DNA from: UBA5078 sp033721235 | GTDB taxonomy: Bacteria; Pseudomonadota; Gammaproteobacteria; Pseudomonadales; Pseudohongiellaceae | DNA length: 64,000 nucleotides | Direction: 5' to 3' | NCBI GenBank assembly: GCA_033721235.1 | Contig: JAWWAY010000004.1 | Span: 62,001-126,000, forward strand | Shown here: positions 32,604-42,054 of the stretch, in pieces | Layout of the letters: every line of letters begins with the position of its first letter | Position numbering within the stretch: position 1 is the stretch's first letter | Notes under the pieces: model-generated | What the model saw: only the letters and a program-made list of their open reading frames with translations | Databases searched by the model: none | Told to the model about the DNA's origin: nothing | Position numbers and translations under genes: made by a program

Positions 32604-35426
32604 ATGAGTGACTATAAGGATTCCTTGAACCTGCCACAAACGGCATTTCCAATGAAAGCGAGCCTCTCTCAACGAGAGCCGCAGATGTTAAAGCGTTGGC
32701 AGGACATGGATATTTATAACAAGATTCGTAACGTTAGCGCTGGCCGGAACAAATTTATTTTGCACGATGGTCCGCCCTATGCCAATGGCGATCTGCATCT
32801 TGGTCACTCTGTCAATAAGACGCTAAAAGATATCATCATTAAGTCAAAGACATTGGCTGGTTTTGACGCGCCATATGTTCCGGGTTGGGACTGTCACGGT
32901 TTGCCCATTGAACACAATGTTGAAAAGAAAAAGGGAAAAGCGGGTAAGAAAATCTCCTACGCGGATTTTCGTAAGGCTTGTAGAGATTATGCAGGTCGGC
33001 AAGTCGAGAACCAAAAGAAAGACTTCGTTCGTCTCGGAGTGTTTGGCGAATGGGACAATCCGTACCTAACCATGAACTTCAAGACCGAAGCCGATACGGT
33101 TCGAGCCTTGGGTAAGATCGCTGCCAATGGACATCTAGTAAAAGGCTTTAAGCCAGTCTATTGGAGCGTGGTTGGGGGCTCGGCCTTGGCCGAGGCCGAG
33201 GTGGAGTATCAAGACAAAAACTCTTTCGCTATTGATGTGCGCTTTGCTCCCGTGGACAAAGAAAGCTTTGTGGCGCCTTTTTCGCTTCCTGCCGATGCCG
33301 CAACGCTGCCCGTATCTACTGTTATATGGACAACGACCCCTTGGACCCTGCCGTCCAATCAGGCGGTAAGTCTTAACCCAGAGTTTGATTATGCGCTTGT
33401 GAAATGCGACTTAGGAGCAGGTGAGGAAATCATACTGTTGGCAGACTCCATGGTGGAAAGCGTCATGGAACGTTATGGCTGTGAGGCATTCGAGCGAGTG
33501 GGCAAGGCAAAGGGGGCAGAGCTAGAGCATGTGCTGTTGCAGCATCCTTTTGCTGAGCGACACGTTCCGATCATACTCGGGGATCACGTTACCACCGATG
33601 CGGGTACAGGCGCCGTCCATACAGCCCCAGATCACGGTATCGACGACTTTAATGTCGGTCGAGCTTATGGCCTTGGCACCCTGAATCTTGTTGACGATGA
33701 CGGGGTGTTCTCTGCGGCTGCTGGGCAGTTTGCAGGAGAGCATGTCTACAAAATGGATCCTTTAGTGATTGCCTTGCTAAAGGAGAAAGGCGCCTTAGTT
33801 GCCGAGAAACAAATCACCCATAGCTATGCTCATTGTTGGAGAACTAAAACGCCACTGATCTATCGTGCGACTCCACAGTGGTTTATCAGCATGAGTGAGA
33901 AGGGCTTGTTAGACTCTTGTCTTGAGGCGGTGAAAGGCGTTAAGTGGATTCCGGATTGGGGGCAAGCTCGGATAGAGCTGATGCTCAAGGGCAGCCCAGA
34001 CTGGTGTGTGTCTCGTCAAAGAACCTGGGGCGTGCCAATCACCCTGTTTGTGCACAAGGAGACCCACGAATTACATCCTCGTACTGCCGAGTTGGTGGAA
34101 CAAGTCGCGCTGCGTATCGAAGAGAAAGGTATCGAGGCTTGGCATGAACTCGAAGCCGAAGAACTATTGGGTGAGGAAGCCGAGCAGTACAGTAAAGTGA
34201 CCGATACGCTAGACGTATGGTTCGATTCCGGTGTGACTCATTACTCGGTTCTGGAGCAGCGCTCTGGGTTGGGCTATCCAGCCGATCTATATTTGGAGGG
34301 TTCTGACCAACACCGTGGTTGGTTCCAGTCTTCTCTTAAGACGGCTGTGGCCATGAATGGCACTGCGCCATATCGCCAGGTATTGACTCATGGTTTCACG
34401 GTCGATGCGAATGGCCGCAAGATGTCCAAGTCTATCGGTAATACTATCTCCCCTCAGGAAGTGTTTGCTCAGTATGGGGCCGATATACTTCGCCTGTGGG
34501 TTGCGGCAACCGATTACCGCGGTGAAATGACAGTGTCGCAAGAGATTCTAAAGCGTGTTGCTGACTCTTATCGCCGAATTCGTAATACCACTAGGTTCTT
34601 ACTATCGAACCTGAATGGTTTTGATCCTAAAGAGAATCTCGTGGCGCCTTCGCAAATGTTGGCCCTGGATTACTGGATCACTCGTCGTGTTCAGCTCTTG
34701 CGCGAGCAGGTATTGGAGGATTACGAGAACTATCACTTCTTGGGTGTGTATCAGAAGTTACATAATTTCTGTGTTGTTGAGCTGGGTAGTTTCTATCTCG
34801 ATGTTATTAAGGATAGACAATACACCACTCAAAGTGACTCTTTGGCTCGACGCTCTACTCAGAGCGCGATGTATCACATCGTTGAAGCTCTGTGTCGCCT
34901 TGTTGCGCCAATACTCAGTTTTACTGCCGATGAAATTTGGCAAAGTATCCCTGGGGATAGAGCCGAGTCCGTGTTCCTCACTCTGTTTGCCGATGGAATT
35001 GAGACTCTGCCAGAGCACGGGGAATTCAGCGATGCATTCTGGCAGCGCATGATCGACGTGAAGACTGCTGTGAATAAAGAGCTAGAGATCAAGCGCAAGG
35101 ATAAACTGGTAGGCGCGGCACTGAGTGCCGAAGTCACCCTATATTGTGCACAAGATCTCGCCGACGATCTTGCTCGTCTGCAAGAGGAGTTGCGCTTCGT
35201 CCTTATGGTGTCGCAAGCAAGCATAGCGCCATTGGCTGATGCTAAAGATGCCGCGACGACGGAGCTAGAGGGGCTGCAGCTGAGCATTAGCTCGTCCACT
35301 AGCGAGAAGTGTGTGCGCTGTTGGCATCATCGTCCTGATGTGGGCAATAACGCTGCTCACCCAGAGCTTTGCCTGCGTTGTGTAGAGAATGTCGATGGTA
35401 GTGGAGAGACGCGTCACTATGCCTAA
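32604..35426 (+). CDS. ileS: isoleucyl-tRNA synthetase
   Basis: A 940-residue class I synthetase charging tRNA-Ile, full length. The HIGH motif is HLGH in PPYANGDLHLGHSVNKTL; KMSKS is in GRKMSKSIGN; the editing domain (TTTPWTLPSNQAVSLN; GTGAVHTAPDHGIDDFNVG) is intact, and the C-terminal zinc finger has C-x2-C pairs (CVRCW and CLRC). ATG 32604 follows GGTAACGATA. It overlaps fkpB by 8 bases. Confidence 0.97.
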   Translation: MSDYKDSLNLPQTAFPMKASLSQREPQMLKRWQDMDIYNKIRNVSAGRNKFILHDGPPYANGDLHLGHSVNKTLKDIIIKSKTLAGFDAPYVPGWDCHGLPIEHNVEKKKGKAGKKISYADFRKACRDYAGRQVENQKKDFVRLGVFGEWDNPYLTMNFKTEADTVRALGKIAANGHLVKGFKPVYWSVVGGSALAEAEVEYQDKNSFAIDVRFAPVDKESFVAPFSLPADAATLPVSTVIWTTTPWTLPSNQAVSLNPEFDYALVKCDLGAGEEIILLADSMVESVMERYGCEAFERVGKAKGAELEHVLLQHPFAERHVPIILGDHVTTDAGTGAVHTAPDHGIDDFNVGRAYGLGTLNLVDDDGVFSAAAGQFAGEHVYKMDPLVIALLKEKGALVAEKQITHSYAHCWRTKTPLIYRATPQWFISMSEKGLLDSCLEAVKGVKWIPDWGQARIELMLKGSPDWCVSRQRTWGVPITLFVHKETHELHPRTAELVEQVALRIEEKGIEAWHELEAEELLGEEAEQYSKVTDTLDVWFDSGVTHYSVLEQRSGLGYPADLYLEGSDQHRGWFQSSLKTAVAMNGTAPYRQVLTHGFTVDANGRKMSKSIGNTISPQEVFAQYGADILRLWVAATDYRGEMTVSQEILKRVADSYRRIRNTTRFLLSNLNGFDPKENLVAPSQMLALDYWITRRVQLLREQVLEDYENYHFLGVYQKLHNFCVVELGSFYLDVIKDRQYTTQSDSLARRSTQSAMYHIVEALCRLVAPILSFTADEIWQSIPGDRAESVFLTLFADGIETLPEHGEFSDAFWQRMIDVKTAVNKELEIKRKDKLVGAALSAEVTLYCAQDLADDLARLQEELRFVLMVSQASIAPLADAKDAATTELEGLQLSISSSTSEKCVRCWHHRPDVGNNAAHPELCLRCVENVDGSGETRHYA

Positions 35427-35922
35427 TGAGACTTCGGCGCCGCAGAAGCAATCGGCTGTGACAGCTGGTGCAAAAGTGACTTTGCATTTCTCTTTGGCGT
35501 TGCCAAGCGGAGAGCTAATCGATAGCAATTTTGAGAAGGACCCTGCTAGTTTTGTCGTGGGAGACGGGTCCTTGCTTCCGGGCTTCGAGGAGGCGCTAGA
35601 GGGCTTGAGTGCCGGCGACTCGATTGATGTCTTATTGCCAGCGGATAAAGCCTTTGGTGAGAAGAACCCTGAGAACGTCCAGGTATTGCCGAAACAAAAG
35701 TTTGCGGGTTTGCTGGCCAATTCGACAGACCCGGTAGAGCCGGGCACTGTCTTATCGTTTACGGACCCTGGCGGTTTCGATATTCCTGGGGTTGTACAGT
35801 CTATTGATGAATCTACTTTGGTCGTTGATTTTAATCACCCACTAGCGGGAAGAGGAATTCAATTTAAGGCCCAAGTTCACGCGGTGATTCCCTCCGGAGT
35901 CCAAGTGATGGAGTTGAAATAA
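35419..35922 (+). CDS. fkpB: FKBP-type peptidyl-prolyl isomerase, SlpA/FkpB type
   Basis: A 167-residue cytoplasmic SlpA-like isomerase/chaperone: an FKBP domain with inserted IF domain, seen in VTLHFSLALPSGELIDSNFE, VGDGSLLPGFEEALEGLSAG and the end DFNHPLAGRGIQFKAQVHAV. The frame extends to ATG 35389, but ATG 35419 (8-base overlap with ileS) gives the family length. It is followed by ispH with a 1-base overlap. In most Gammaproteobacteria lspA lies between ileS and this gene; here it does not. Confidence 0.95.
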   Translation: MPNETSAPQKQSAVTAGAKVTLHFSLALPSGELIDSNFEKDPASFVVGDGSLLPGFEEALEGLSAGDSIDVLLPADKAFGEKNPENVQVLPKQKFAGLLANSTDPVEPGTVLSFTDPGGFDIPGVVQSIDESTLVVDFNHPLAGRGIQFKAQVHAVIPSGVQVMELK

Positions 35923-36929
35923 TGTCTGTTGTGCAGAGCGTAGATCCAACTGTAGCTAAGAAAGAGGCCCATATTAGGCTTGCCAACCCGAGAGGGTTTT
36001 GCGCAGGGGTCGATAGGGCTATCGATATTGTTAGTCGAGCGCTGGATATCTACGGAGCCCCAATCTATGTGCGGCACGAGGTGGTGCATAATAAGTTTGT
36101 GGTAGACACTTTACGCCAAAGAGGCGCAATTTTTGTCGATGAGCTGGACGATATTCCGACAACCGATAGCGTTGGGCGCTCCTCTATAGTGGTCTTTAGT
36201 GCTCATGGCGTTTCCCAAGAAGTGAAGAAAGACGCCGAACAGCGCGGCTTTAAAGTATTCGACGCCACTTGCCCCTTGGTGACTAAAGTTCACCTGGAAG
36301 TTATTGGCTTTAGCAAAGCGGGGCGTGAATGCGTGTTGATCGGCCATGAGTTTCACCCAGAGGTTGAGGGGACCATGGGCCAGTATGACGACAGCGCGGG
36401 CGGCAAGATTTACTTGGTTGAGTCAGTCGAGGATGTAGCCTCTCTAGAGGTGAAGAACCCAGAGCAATTGTCCTATGTTACGCAGACCACATTATCGATG
36501 GACGATACTTCTAGAATTATCGATGCCCTGCGTGATCGTTTTCCTAAAATAGAAGGGCCGAGAAAAAAGGATATTTGCTACGCCACCCAGAACCGTCAGG
36601 ACGCGGTGAAACAGCTAGCCTTGGAATGTGAGTTGTTACTTGTCGTTGGCTCGCCCAATAGTTCTAACTCCAATCGTCTGCGTGAATTGGCTGAGCGCCT
36701 TGGCTGTGAGTCCTATTTGATCGATAGCGTCGATGATGTGCAGCCGCAGTGGTTTGAAAATAAGACTCGCTTTGGTGTGACCGCCGGGGCATCTGCGCCA
36801 GAAGTCTTGGTTCAGCAGGTCATCTCACGTCTCCAGCAGATCTGTAACCAAGAGCCAGAAGAACTGAATGGCGTAGAGGAAAACATTGTTTTCAGTATGC
36901 CCAGAGAGCTGCGCAAGACTTCTGACTAA
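35922..36929 (+). CDS. ispH: 4-hydroxy-3-methylbut-2-enyl diphosphate reductase
   Basis: A 335-residue iron-sulfur enzyme making IPP and DMAPP in the MEP pathway. The three cluster Cys are in RGFCAGVDRAIDIV, DATCPLVTKVH and ICYATQNRQDAV; the catalytic Glu context VGHEFHPEVEGT is read here as IGHEFHPEVEGTMGQ. ATG 35922 overlaps the fkpB stop by 1 base. It converges with the TfoX-like gene with a 4-base overlap of the stops. Confidence 0.97.
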   Translation: MSVVQSVDPTVAKKEAHIRLANPRGFCAGVDRAIDIVSRALDIYGAPIYVRHEVVHNKFVVDTLRQRGAIFVDELDDIPTTDSVGRSSIVVFSAHGVSQEVKKDAEQRGFKVFDATCPLVTKVHLEVIGFSKAGRECVLIGHEFHPEVEGTMGQYDDSAGGKIYLVESVEDVASLEVKNPEQLSYVTQTTLSMDDTSRIIDALRDRFPKIEGPRKKDICYATQNRQDAVKQLALECELLLVVGSPNSSNSNRLRELAERLGCESYLIDSVDDVQPQWFENKTRFGVTAGASAPEVLVQQVISRLQQICNQEPEELNGVEENIVFSMPRELRKTSD

Positions 36930-37282
36930 TTATTATAGGGCCTTGCCTTTTTCGCTTTCTTTTTATCTGCTTTGAGGGCCGCTTGCCAAGAGCGGCGAGC
37001 CCAGACAAGCGCCTCCTCCCTATCCTCCAGTACCGCATCAGGGGCCTGATAATAGGCAATTTTCACGGGCTTGCCTTGCTTGGTATAGGTGAACATCGAG
37101 AGGTCTTCTGCCTCGAAATAATGCGCGATTTCCGCATCGGATTTAAGATACAGAGTATCGTCTACCACGAGTCCGAACATAAGCCCATCGTGATAGATTC
37201 CGTGTCCTCCAAACATGGGGCGTGAGTAGACTGGCCCTAAGAGTTCGAATGCTTCGATAAGGTATTGAGTAAACTCACTCAT
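36926..37282 (-). CDS. TfoX N-terminal domain protein
   Basis: A 118-residue protein holding only the N-terminal domain of TfoX (TfoX_N): LLGPVYSRPMFGGHGIYHDG and LVVDDTLYLKSDAEIAHYFE, followed by a Lys-rich tail. The C-terminal domain of the competence regulator TfoX is missing, so it is a stand-alone domain of unknown function, not necessarily a competence factor. The gene overlaps ispH tail to tail. Confidence 0.85.
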   Translation of the reverse strand: MSEFTQYLIEAFELLGPVYSRPMFGGHGIYHDGLMFGLVVDDTLYLKSDAEIAHYFEAEDLSMFTYTKQGKPVKIAYYQAPDAVLEDREEALVWARRSWQAALKADKKKAKKARPYNN

Positions 37283-37505
37283 GGGGCAATCCTTGTGCTG
37301 GCCTTACTAGCTTATTAGGGAGTTTGTTGTTCAATGCACTTTAGTGCAAACAGGCCAAAGCCCGCAAGTAAGCCTTTACGCTTCGCTTTGTCGAGACTGC
37401 ACTGTCCTACAAAAGCAATTACGCTATACTGCCCAGCGACAGATTAGGGAAGGGGGCAGACAGGCCTTCGCATTAGCTCTGACATAATAAAAACATAGGA
37501 AACAT

Positions 37506-37910
37506 ATGATTATTTTAGGCGTAGCACTGCTTTCAGCGTGCCTAGTAGTGGGGTATTTTCTAGGAGAATTGCTAGGGCAGGCACTTGGCGTTCAGGCCAA
37601 TGTGGGCGGTGTCGGCATCGCCATGGTGCTATTGGTCCTAGCCTCCGGCTCCAGCAAATTGCGCACCCTGGTAACAGGCCCGGCAGGTGAGGGCATTAAG
37701 TTCTGGAGTGCGATGTATATCCCTATCGTGGTTGCTATGGCAGCAAGCCAGAATGTAGTGGCGGCTTTAGAAGGCGGTTGGCTGGCGGTCATTGTCGGCG
37801 TACTTGCCGTAGTGATCAGCTTTGCCCTAGTGCCGCTGATCAATAAGATAGGGCCTGATAGTGAACCCTTACCTCCCCTGGACGAAGACAATGCTAAGGG
37901 AGAGGCATAG
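37506..37910 (+). CDS. madL: malonate transporter subunit MadL
   Basis: A 134-residue membrane protein with four helices, the small subunit of the two-component MadLM malonate carrier: GVALLSACLVVGYFLGELLG, then VGGVGIAMVLLVLASG and VAMAASQNVVAALEGG. Its TAG overlaps the GTG of madM by 1 base, which supports coupled synthesis. ATG 37506 has AGGAAAC upstream. Known MadLM imports malonate with Na+ or protons. Confidence 0.92.
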   Translation: MIILGVALLSACLVVGYFLGELLGQALGVQANVGGVGIAMVLLVLASGSSKLRTLVTGPAGEGIKFWSAMYIPIVVAMAASQNVVAALEGGWLAVIVGVLAVVISFALVPLINKIGPDSEPLPPLDEDNAKGEA

Positions 37911-38680
37911 TGGAAGCGCTTAGAGACGCCTTAGAAACGGCACTAACTCGCAACGGCCTAATTGTCGCCTTCATGGTGGTGGGCATAGTGGTATGGCTGT
38001 CTTACTTATTGTCCAATCGCCTAACTCGAGGCCGAATTCATGGCTCGGCCATCGCCATACTTTTGGGTTTGGTTGGGGCTTATTTTGCAGGCCAGTATAC
38101 CGGTGGTTCGCGCGGTATGGCCGACATCGGCTTGCTGGCAGGCATTGGCCTCATGGGCGGCGGTATGATGCGTGATTTCGCGATTGTCTCGACAGCGTTT
38201 GGGGTGCATCTTAGTGAACTAAAGCGGGCAGGGCTCGTGGGCATTATTTCGATTTTCGCTGGCGTTATTGTGTCTTTTCTTATTGGCGCTATCGTAGCTA
38301 TCTTGTTCGGCTATAGCGATGCTGAGAGTATTACCACCATAGGTGCTGGGGCAGTGACGTATATAGTCGGGCCCGTTACGGGCACTGCCATTGGCGCTAG
38401 CTCAGAGGTAATCGCTCTAAGCGTTGCCGCAGGTGTTATAAAATCAGTTCTTGTCATGATAGGTACACCAATGGTGGCGCGCTTCATCGGTTTGAATAAC
38501 CCGCAGTCAGCCATGATCTTTGGCGGCCTAATGGGCACTACCAGTGGTGTTGCTGGGGGCCTTGCCGCGACAGATCCTCGCTTGGTTCCTTATGGGGCGA
38601 TGACGGCAACTTTCTATACTGGTATAGGTTGCTTGCTGTGTCCCTCTATTCTTTATTTTATTGTCCGTGCGATGGTGTAA
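37910..38680 (+). CDS. madM: malonate transporter subunit MadM
   Basis: A 256-residue membrane protein, the large subunit of the malonate carrier: FMVVGIVVWLSYLLSNRLTR, IHGSAIAILLGLVGAYFAGQ and the glycine-rich GAGAVTYIVGPVTGTAIG. The GTG start overlaps the madL stop by 1 base. The malonyl-CoA synthetase gene follows after about 31 bases, so the three genes form a malonate uptake and activation operon. Confidence 0.92.
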   Translation: MEALRDALETALTRNGLIVAFMVVGIVVWLSYLLSNRLTRGRIHGSAIAILLGLVGAYFAGQYTGGSRGMADIGLLAGIGLMGGGMMRDFAIVSTAFGVHLSELKRAGLVGIISIFAGVIVSFLIGAIVAILFGYSDAESITTIGAGAVTYIVGPVTGTAIGASSEVIALSVAAGVIKSVLVMIGTPMVARFIGLNNPQSAMIFGGLMGTTSGVAGGLAATDPRLVPYGAMTATFYTGIGCLLCPSILYFIVRAMV

Positions 38681-38711
38681 TGCGCGGCGCTTTACTTGAT
38701 TGGAAAAAAAT

Positions 38712-40223
38712 ATGACTCAAGAGACTCTTACAGTGAAAGATGCTTTCCCAGAACTCAATGCAAACAGTACGCGTGTCGCGCTAAGAGATGGTGATAGAGA
38801 GTGGACATACTCGGAGCTAAATAAGCGCATCAATCAGGCCAGTGCAGGCCTTCTATCGGGCAGAGCCGACTTGGAAGAGGAGCGCATCGCGTTCTTTATG
38901 CCAGCGAGTGTGGATTACGTCACCACTATAATGGCGATATGGCGTGCCGGGGGCATTGCAGTGCCTTTGAATATAGCCTCGGCGGTACCCGAGCTGGAGC
39001 ACGCATTAACTTGCGCTCAAGTGTCTCGCCTAATTGTCAGTTCCGTGACCTCTAGTGAGGCGGTAGAACCATTAAAACAGTTGTGTGCAAAGTTAAACAT
39101 AGAAGTACTACTTATTGATGATGTGCTGAGTGATGAAGAGGCAGTGATGCCTGAGCTCTCCTTAGAGCGTCGAGCAATGATCCTGTTTACTAGCGGGACG
39201 ACTAATAAGCCTAAAGGGGTAGTGACAACCCATAAGGGAATTCGTGCCCAGATCACAACGCTGCTTAAAGCATGGGGCTGGCAGGCCGATGACTCGATTC
39301 CGCTATTTCTGCCGCTGCATCATATCCATGGCATCATCAACGTATTGTGCTGTGGTTTATGGATGGGGGCAAAAGTCACTCTTTTTCCAAAATTCGATAT
39401 GCCCAAGATTTTGGAGCAGGTACAGAGCGGCCAATATACTGTGTTCATGGCGGTACCGACAATCTATGTGAAGCTAATTCAGCACTTGGAATCCTTAGAC
39501 GACGCAGCGCGAACGGCGATTACCGACGGGTTTAAGGCGATGAGATTGAATATCAGTGGGTCGGCTGCCTGTCCGGTTAAACTCTATAACCAGTGGCAAG
39601 ACTTAACGGGGCAGGTCTTGCTTGAGCGTTATGGTATGACCGAAATAGGCATGGGGCTGTCTAACCCGTACGATGGCGAGCGACGCGCAGGAGCTGTTGG
39701 CGTGCCGCTGCCCAGTGTGCAAGCTCAGCTCTTCGATGAAGAACACAATATAATTGAGGCCGAGGACACGCCTGGTGAGATTCGCATTCGTGGCGACAAT
39801 GTATTCTTAGAGTACTGGAATAATCCCGAGGCAACTGCAGAGAGCTTTCATGAGGGCTGGTTCTGTACTGGGGATGTGGCTGTGAAAGAGAATGGCTATT
39901 TTCGCATCATGGGGCGCTCGTCTGTGGATATCATTAAATCCGGAGGATATAAGCTATCCGCTCTGGAGATCGAAGGCACGCTTCTCACACACGAAAGTAT
40001 TGCCGAATGTGCGGTCATTGGTCTTGAGGATGAAACCTGGGGCGAGGCTGTGACTGCATTTGTCGTCCTTAAGCCTGGGGCAGAGCTTTCCTATAAAGAC
40101 TTAAAAGCATGGAGCGAGTCACGCATGTCACCCTATAAAATTCCTAAAGCCTTGCGCGTAATGGAGCAGCTACCTAGGAACGCAATGGGGAAAGTAATGA
40201 AGCCTAAGCTAAAGCAGCTCTAG
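38712..40223 (+). CDS. matB: malonyl-CoA synthetase (acyl-CoA ligase family)
   Basis: A 503-residue ANL-family ligase that joins malonate to CoA using ATP. The AMP-binding loop is ILFTSGTTNKPKGVV; other motifs are ERYGMTEIGM, the acidic hinge GWFCTGDVAVKENGYF and SGGYKLSALEIEG, with the final catalytic Lys in RNAMGKVMKP. The frame extends to TTG 38700; ATG 38712 is preferred with GGAAAA upstream. Malonate specificity rests partly on the madLM neighbours. No malonyl-CoA decarboxylase is adjacent, so the product may feed fatty-acid synthesis (inference). Confidence 0.9.
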   Translation: MTQETLTVKDAFPELNANSTRVALRDGDREWTYSELNKRINQASAGLLSGRADLEEERIAFFMPASVDYVTTIMAIWRAGGIAVPLNIASAVPELEHALTCAQVSRLIVSSVTSSEAVEPLKQLCAKLNIEVLLIDDVLSDEEAVMPELSLERRAMILFTSGTTNKPKGVVTTHKGIRAQITTLLKAWGWQADDSIPLFLPLHHIHGIINVLCCGLWMGAKVTLFPKFDMPKILEQVQSGQYTVFMAVPTIYVKLIQHLESLDDAARTAITDGFKAMRLNISGSAACPVKLYNQWQDLTGQVLLERYGMTEIGMGLSNPYDGERRAGAVGVPLPSVQAQLFDEEHNIIEAEDTPGEIRIRGDNVFLEYWNNPEATAESFHEGWFCTGDVAVKENGYFRIMGRSSVDIIKSGGYKLSALEIEGTLLTHESIAECAVIGLEDETWGEAVTAFVVLKPGAELSYKDLKAWSESRMSPYKIPKALRVMEQLPRNAMGKVMKPKLKQL

Positions 40224-40257
40224 GCGGCTGAGGCTCTTTGTCATTTTTAATGGTGTC

Positions 40258-40291
40258 TAAGGCGCGGTGCTTGTTTAAGCGGCGCCTTAGC
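40258..40291. terminator. hairpin between convergent matB and antiporter operon
   Basis: CTAAGGCGC (40258-40266) and GCGCCTTAG (40283-40291) form a perfect 9-bp stem with a 16-nt loop, midway between the convergent genes. No long T run on either side, so terminator activity is probable rather than certain. Confidence 0.55.
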
Positions 40292-40359
40292 ATTTAGAGA
40301 TGCATCTGATCATAGGCGAGGCCGAACTACTCGGCACTCGCCTTGCAAAGTTTAGCTAG

Positions 40360-42054
40360 CTAGTTAATAAAGCTTAATACCAAATACACAGCCAGTAGTA
40401 TGGTCACGATTTTGACCATGGCGCCCACTGGATGCGAGCTAGCAAAAATACCTTTGGAGCTGAACTGTCTTGCCAACACTGGGGACAGTGAGCTCAGCTT
40501 GCTAACAAAGCTGCTGTTGAGCTCGGCCACAAAGCTAACTCTGGCTACCGCGCCTTGCAGCGCCCGTGGAGCGAGTCTGCGATAGAACCATTCAACGTCC
40601 AAATTGGTTGATCGTAGCTCTGGCGGGTAAAGGCCCTTTCTATTGAGCCACACGAATGCCAGTGCAGAGAAGAACAGTAACTGCGTCTGCGCCAAGACGT
40701 GCGTAGCATCGTAGGGGCTATAGCCCGTGTCATACGGCAATAATCCGTAAAGAATCGAAGGGTACACACCGATAGTGACGCACAGCGCTGCCGCAATAAA
40801 CATGGCGAGTTGCATGTTTAGGGGCGGGTCACTGACTCTGATACCCGAGTCGTGAGCGAAGAATGCGAAGTACGGGATTTTAATTCCAGCGTGATGGAAC
40901 ACACCTGCCGAGGCAAATAAGAGCATCAGCCAGATCCAATCGTAGCCTTCCTCTATTGCCGCACTCATAACCATCGATTTGCTGACAAAACCGCTGAAAA
41001 GAGGGAAGGCGGATATGGATGCCGCGCCGATAATACAGAGAATGGTGGTGCGCGGCATGGTCTTGTAGAGCCCGCCAAGGTCGGAACCATTGATTCTGCC
41101 GGTCATGTGTAGCACCGCGCCCATGGACATGAACAGTAAGCCTTTAAAGATGATGTCATTAAAGGCGTGCGATACGGCACCATTGATAGACAGCGCAGTC
41201 CCTATGCCGATACCGACTACCATAAAGCCCACTTGGTTGATCAGGCTGTAAGCCAATACCCTACGTAGATCATTTTCGATAACGGCGAAGAAGATCGGGA
41301 AACAGGCCATGGTGGCACCGATGTAGACCAGTAGCTCTGTGCCGGGATAACTTCTCGCTAGGGCGTAGACGGCGACCTTAGTGGTAAAGGCGCTGAGAAA
41401 TACAGTTCCCGTAGGAGTCGCCTCTGGGTAGGCATCGGTGAGCCAATTGTGCATGAACGGAAACGCGCATTTCACGCCGAATGCTAACAGAATTAACCAG
41501 CCGGCTAAGGACTCTGTGCCGATCTGGGTAAACTCTAGGGAGCCGGTGTCGGCGGCAAGGAAAATAATGCCAGCCAATAAGACAACGCCCGATGTTACTT
41601 GCATGACCAGATAGCGAATGCCCGCAAAATATGAGCGCGTGGTCCTGCGTGCCCATACAAGGAAAACCGAGGTCAGCGCGAGTAGCTCCCAAAAGACGAA
41701 TAAAGTCAGCATGTCGCCAGCAAACACAGCGCCTAGAGCACTGCCCGCATATAAAATGCCTGCCATTTGCTGCACAGTGTCCTTCACGTGCAAGGCATAG
41801 AGAATGGCAATGAAGGCCGCTATGTGGAAAGCATAAGCAAAGATAAGGCTGAGTTTATCGACGCGATAAGGAATAAGCTCGAAACCCATGAAGCTCATCT
41901 GCAAATGCACCCCCTCAGGCACACCTAAGAGATGAAGGCCCCCAAGAATGGGCGCAGCCAACATGATGATATTGCGCAGCATTCCGCGAGTTGCAAATGC
42001 CAGCGCCGCAGCAACGAAGAAGGGGACAAAAGGAGGAAGCTCAGTGGCCCACAT
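40360..42054 (-). CDS. third proton-pumping antiporter-like subunit (NuoL/MrpD type)
   Basis: A 564-residue membrane protein of the proton-translocating subunit family shared by Mrp antiporters and complex I. The key helix-5 Glu is in LFVFWELLALTSVF and the helix-7 Lys in GVKCAFPFMHNWLTD; the following NQVGFMVVGIGIGTAL and AFNDIIFKGLLFMSMG are family hallmarks. It is the last gene of the antiporter operon, overlapping the small gene before it by 14 bases. It may take the place of the pump part of MrpA, though it lacks MrpA's C-terminal extension. Confidence 0.9.
   Translation of the reverse strand: MWATELPPFVPFFVAAALAFATRGMLRNIIMLAAPILGGLHLLGVPEGVHLQMSFMGFELIPYRVDKLSLIFAYAFHIAAFIAILYALHVKDTVQQMAGILYAGSALGAVFAGDMLTLFVFWELLALTSVFLVWARRTTRSYFAGIRYLVMQVTSGVVLLAGIIFLAADTGSLEFTQIGTESLAGWLILLAFGVKCAFPFMHNWLTDAYPEATPTGTVFLSAFTTKVAVYALARSYPGTELLVYIGATMACFPIFFAVIENDLRRVLAYSLINQVGFMVVGIGIGTALSINGAVSHAFNDIIFKGLLFMSMGAVLHMTGRINGSDLGGLYKTMPRTTILCIIGAASISAFPLFSGFVSKSMVMSAAIEEGYDWIWLMLLFASAGVFHHAGIKIPYFAFFAHDSGIRVSDPPLNMQLAMFIAAALCVTIGVYPSILYGLLPYDTGYSPYDATHVLAQTQLLFFSALAFVWLNRKGLYPPELRSTNLDVEWFYRRLAPRALQGAVARVSFVAELNSSFVSKLSSLSPVLARQFSSKGIFASSHPVGAMVKIVTILLAVYLVLSFIN

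Noticed and set aside
36926..37282. Full competence regulator TfoX
   Set aside because: Only the N-terminal domain is present; the C-terminal domain is absent.
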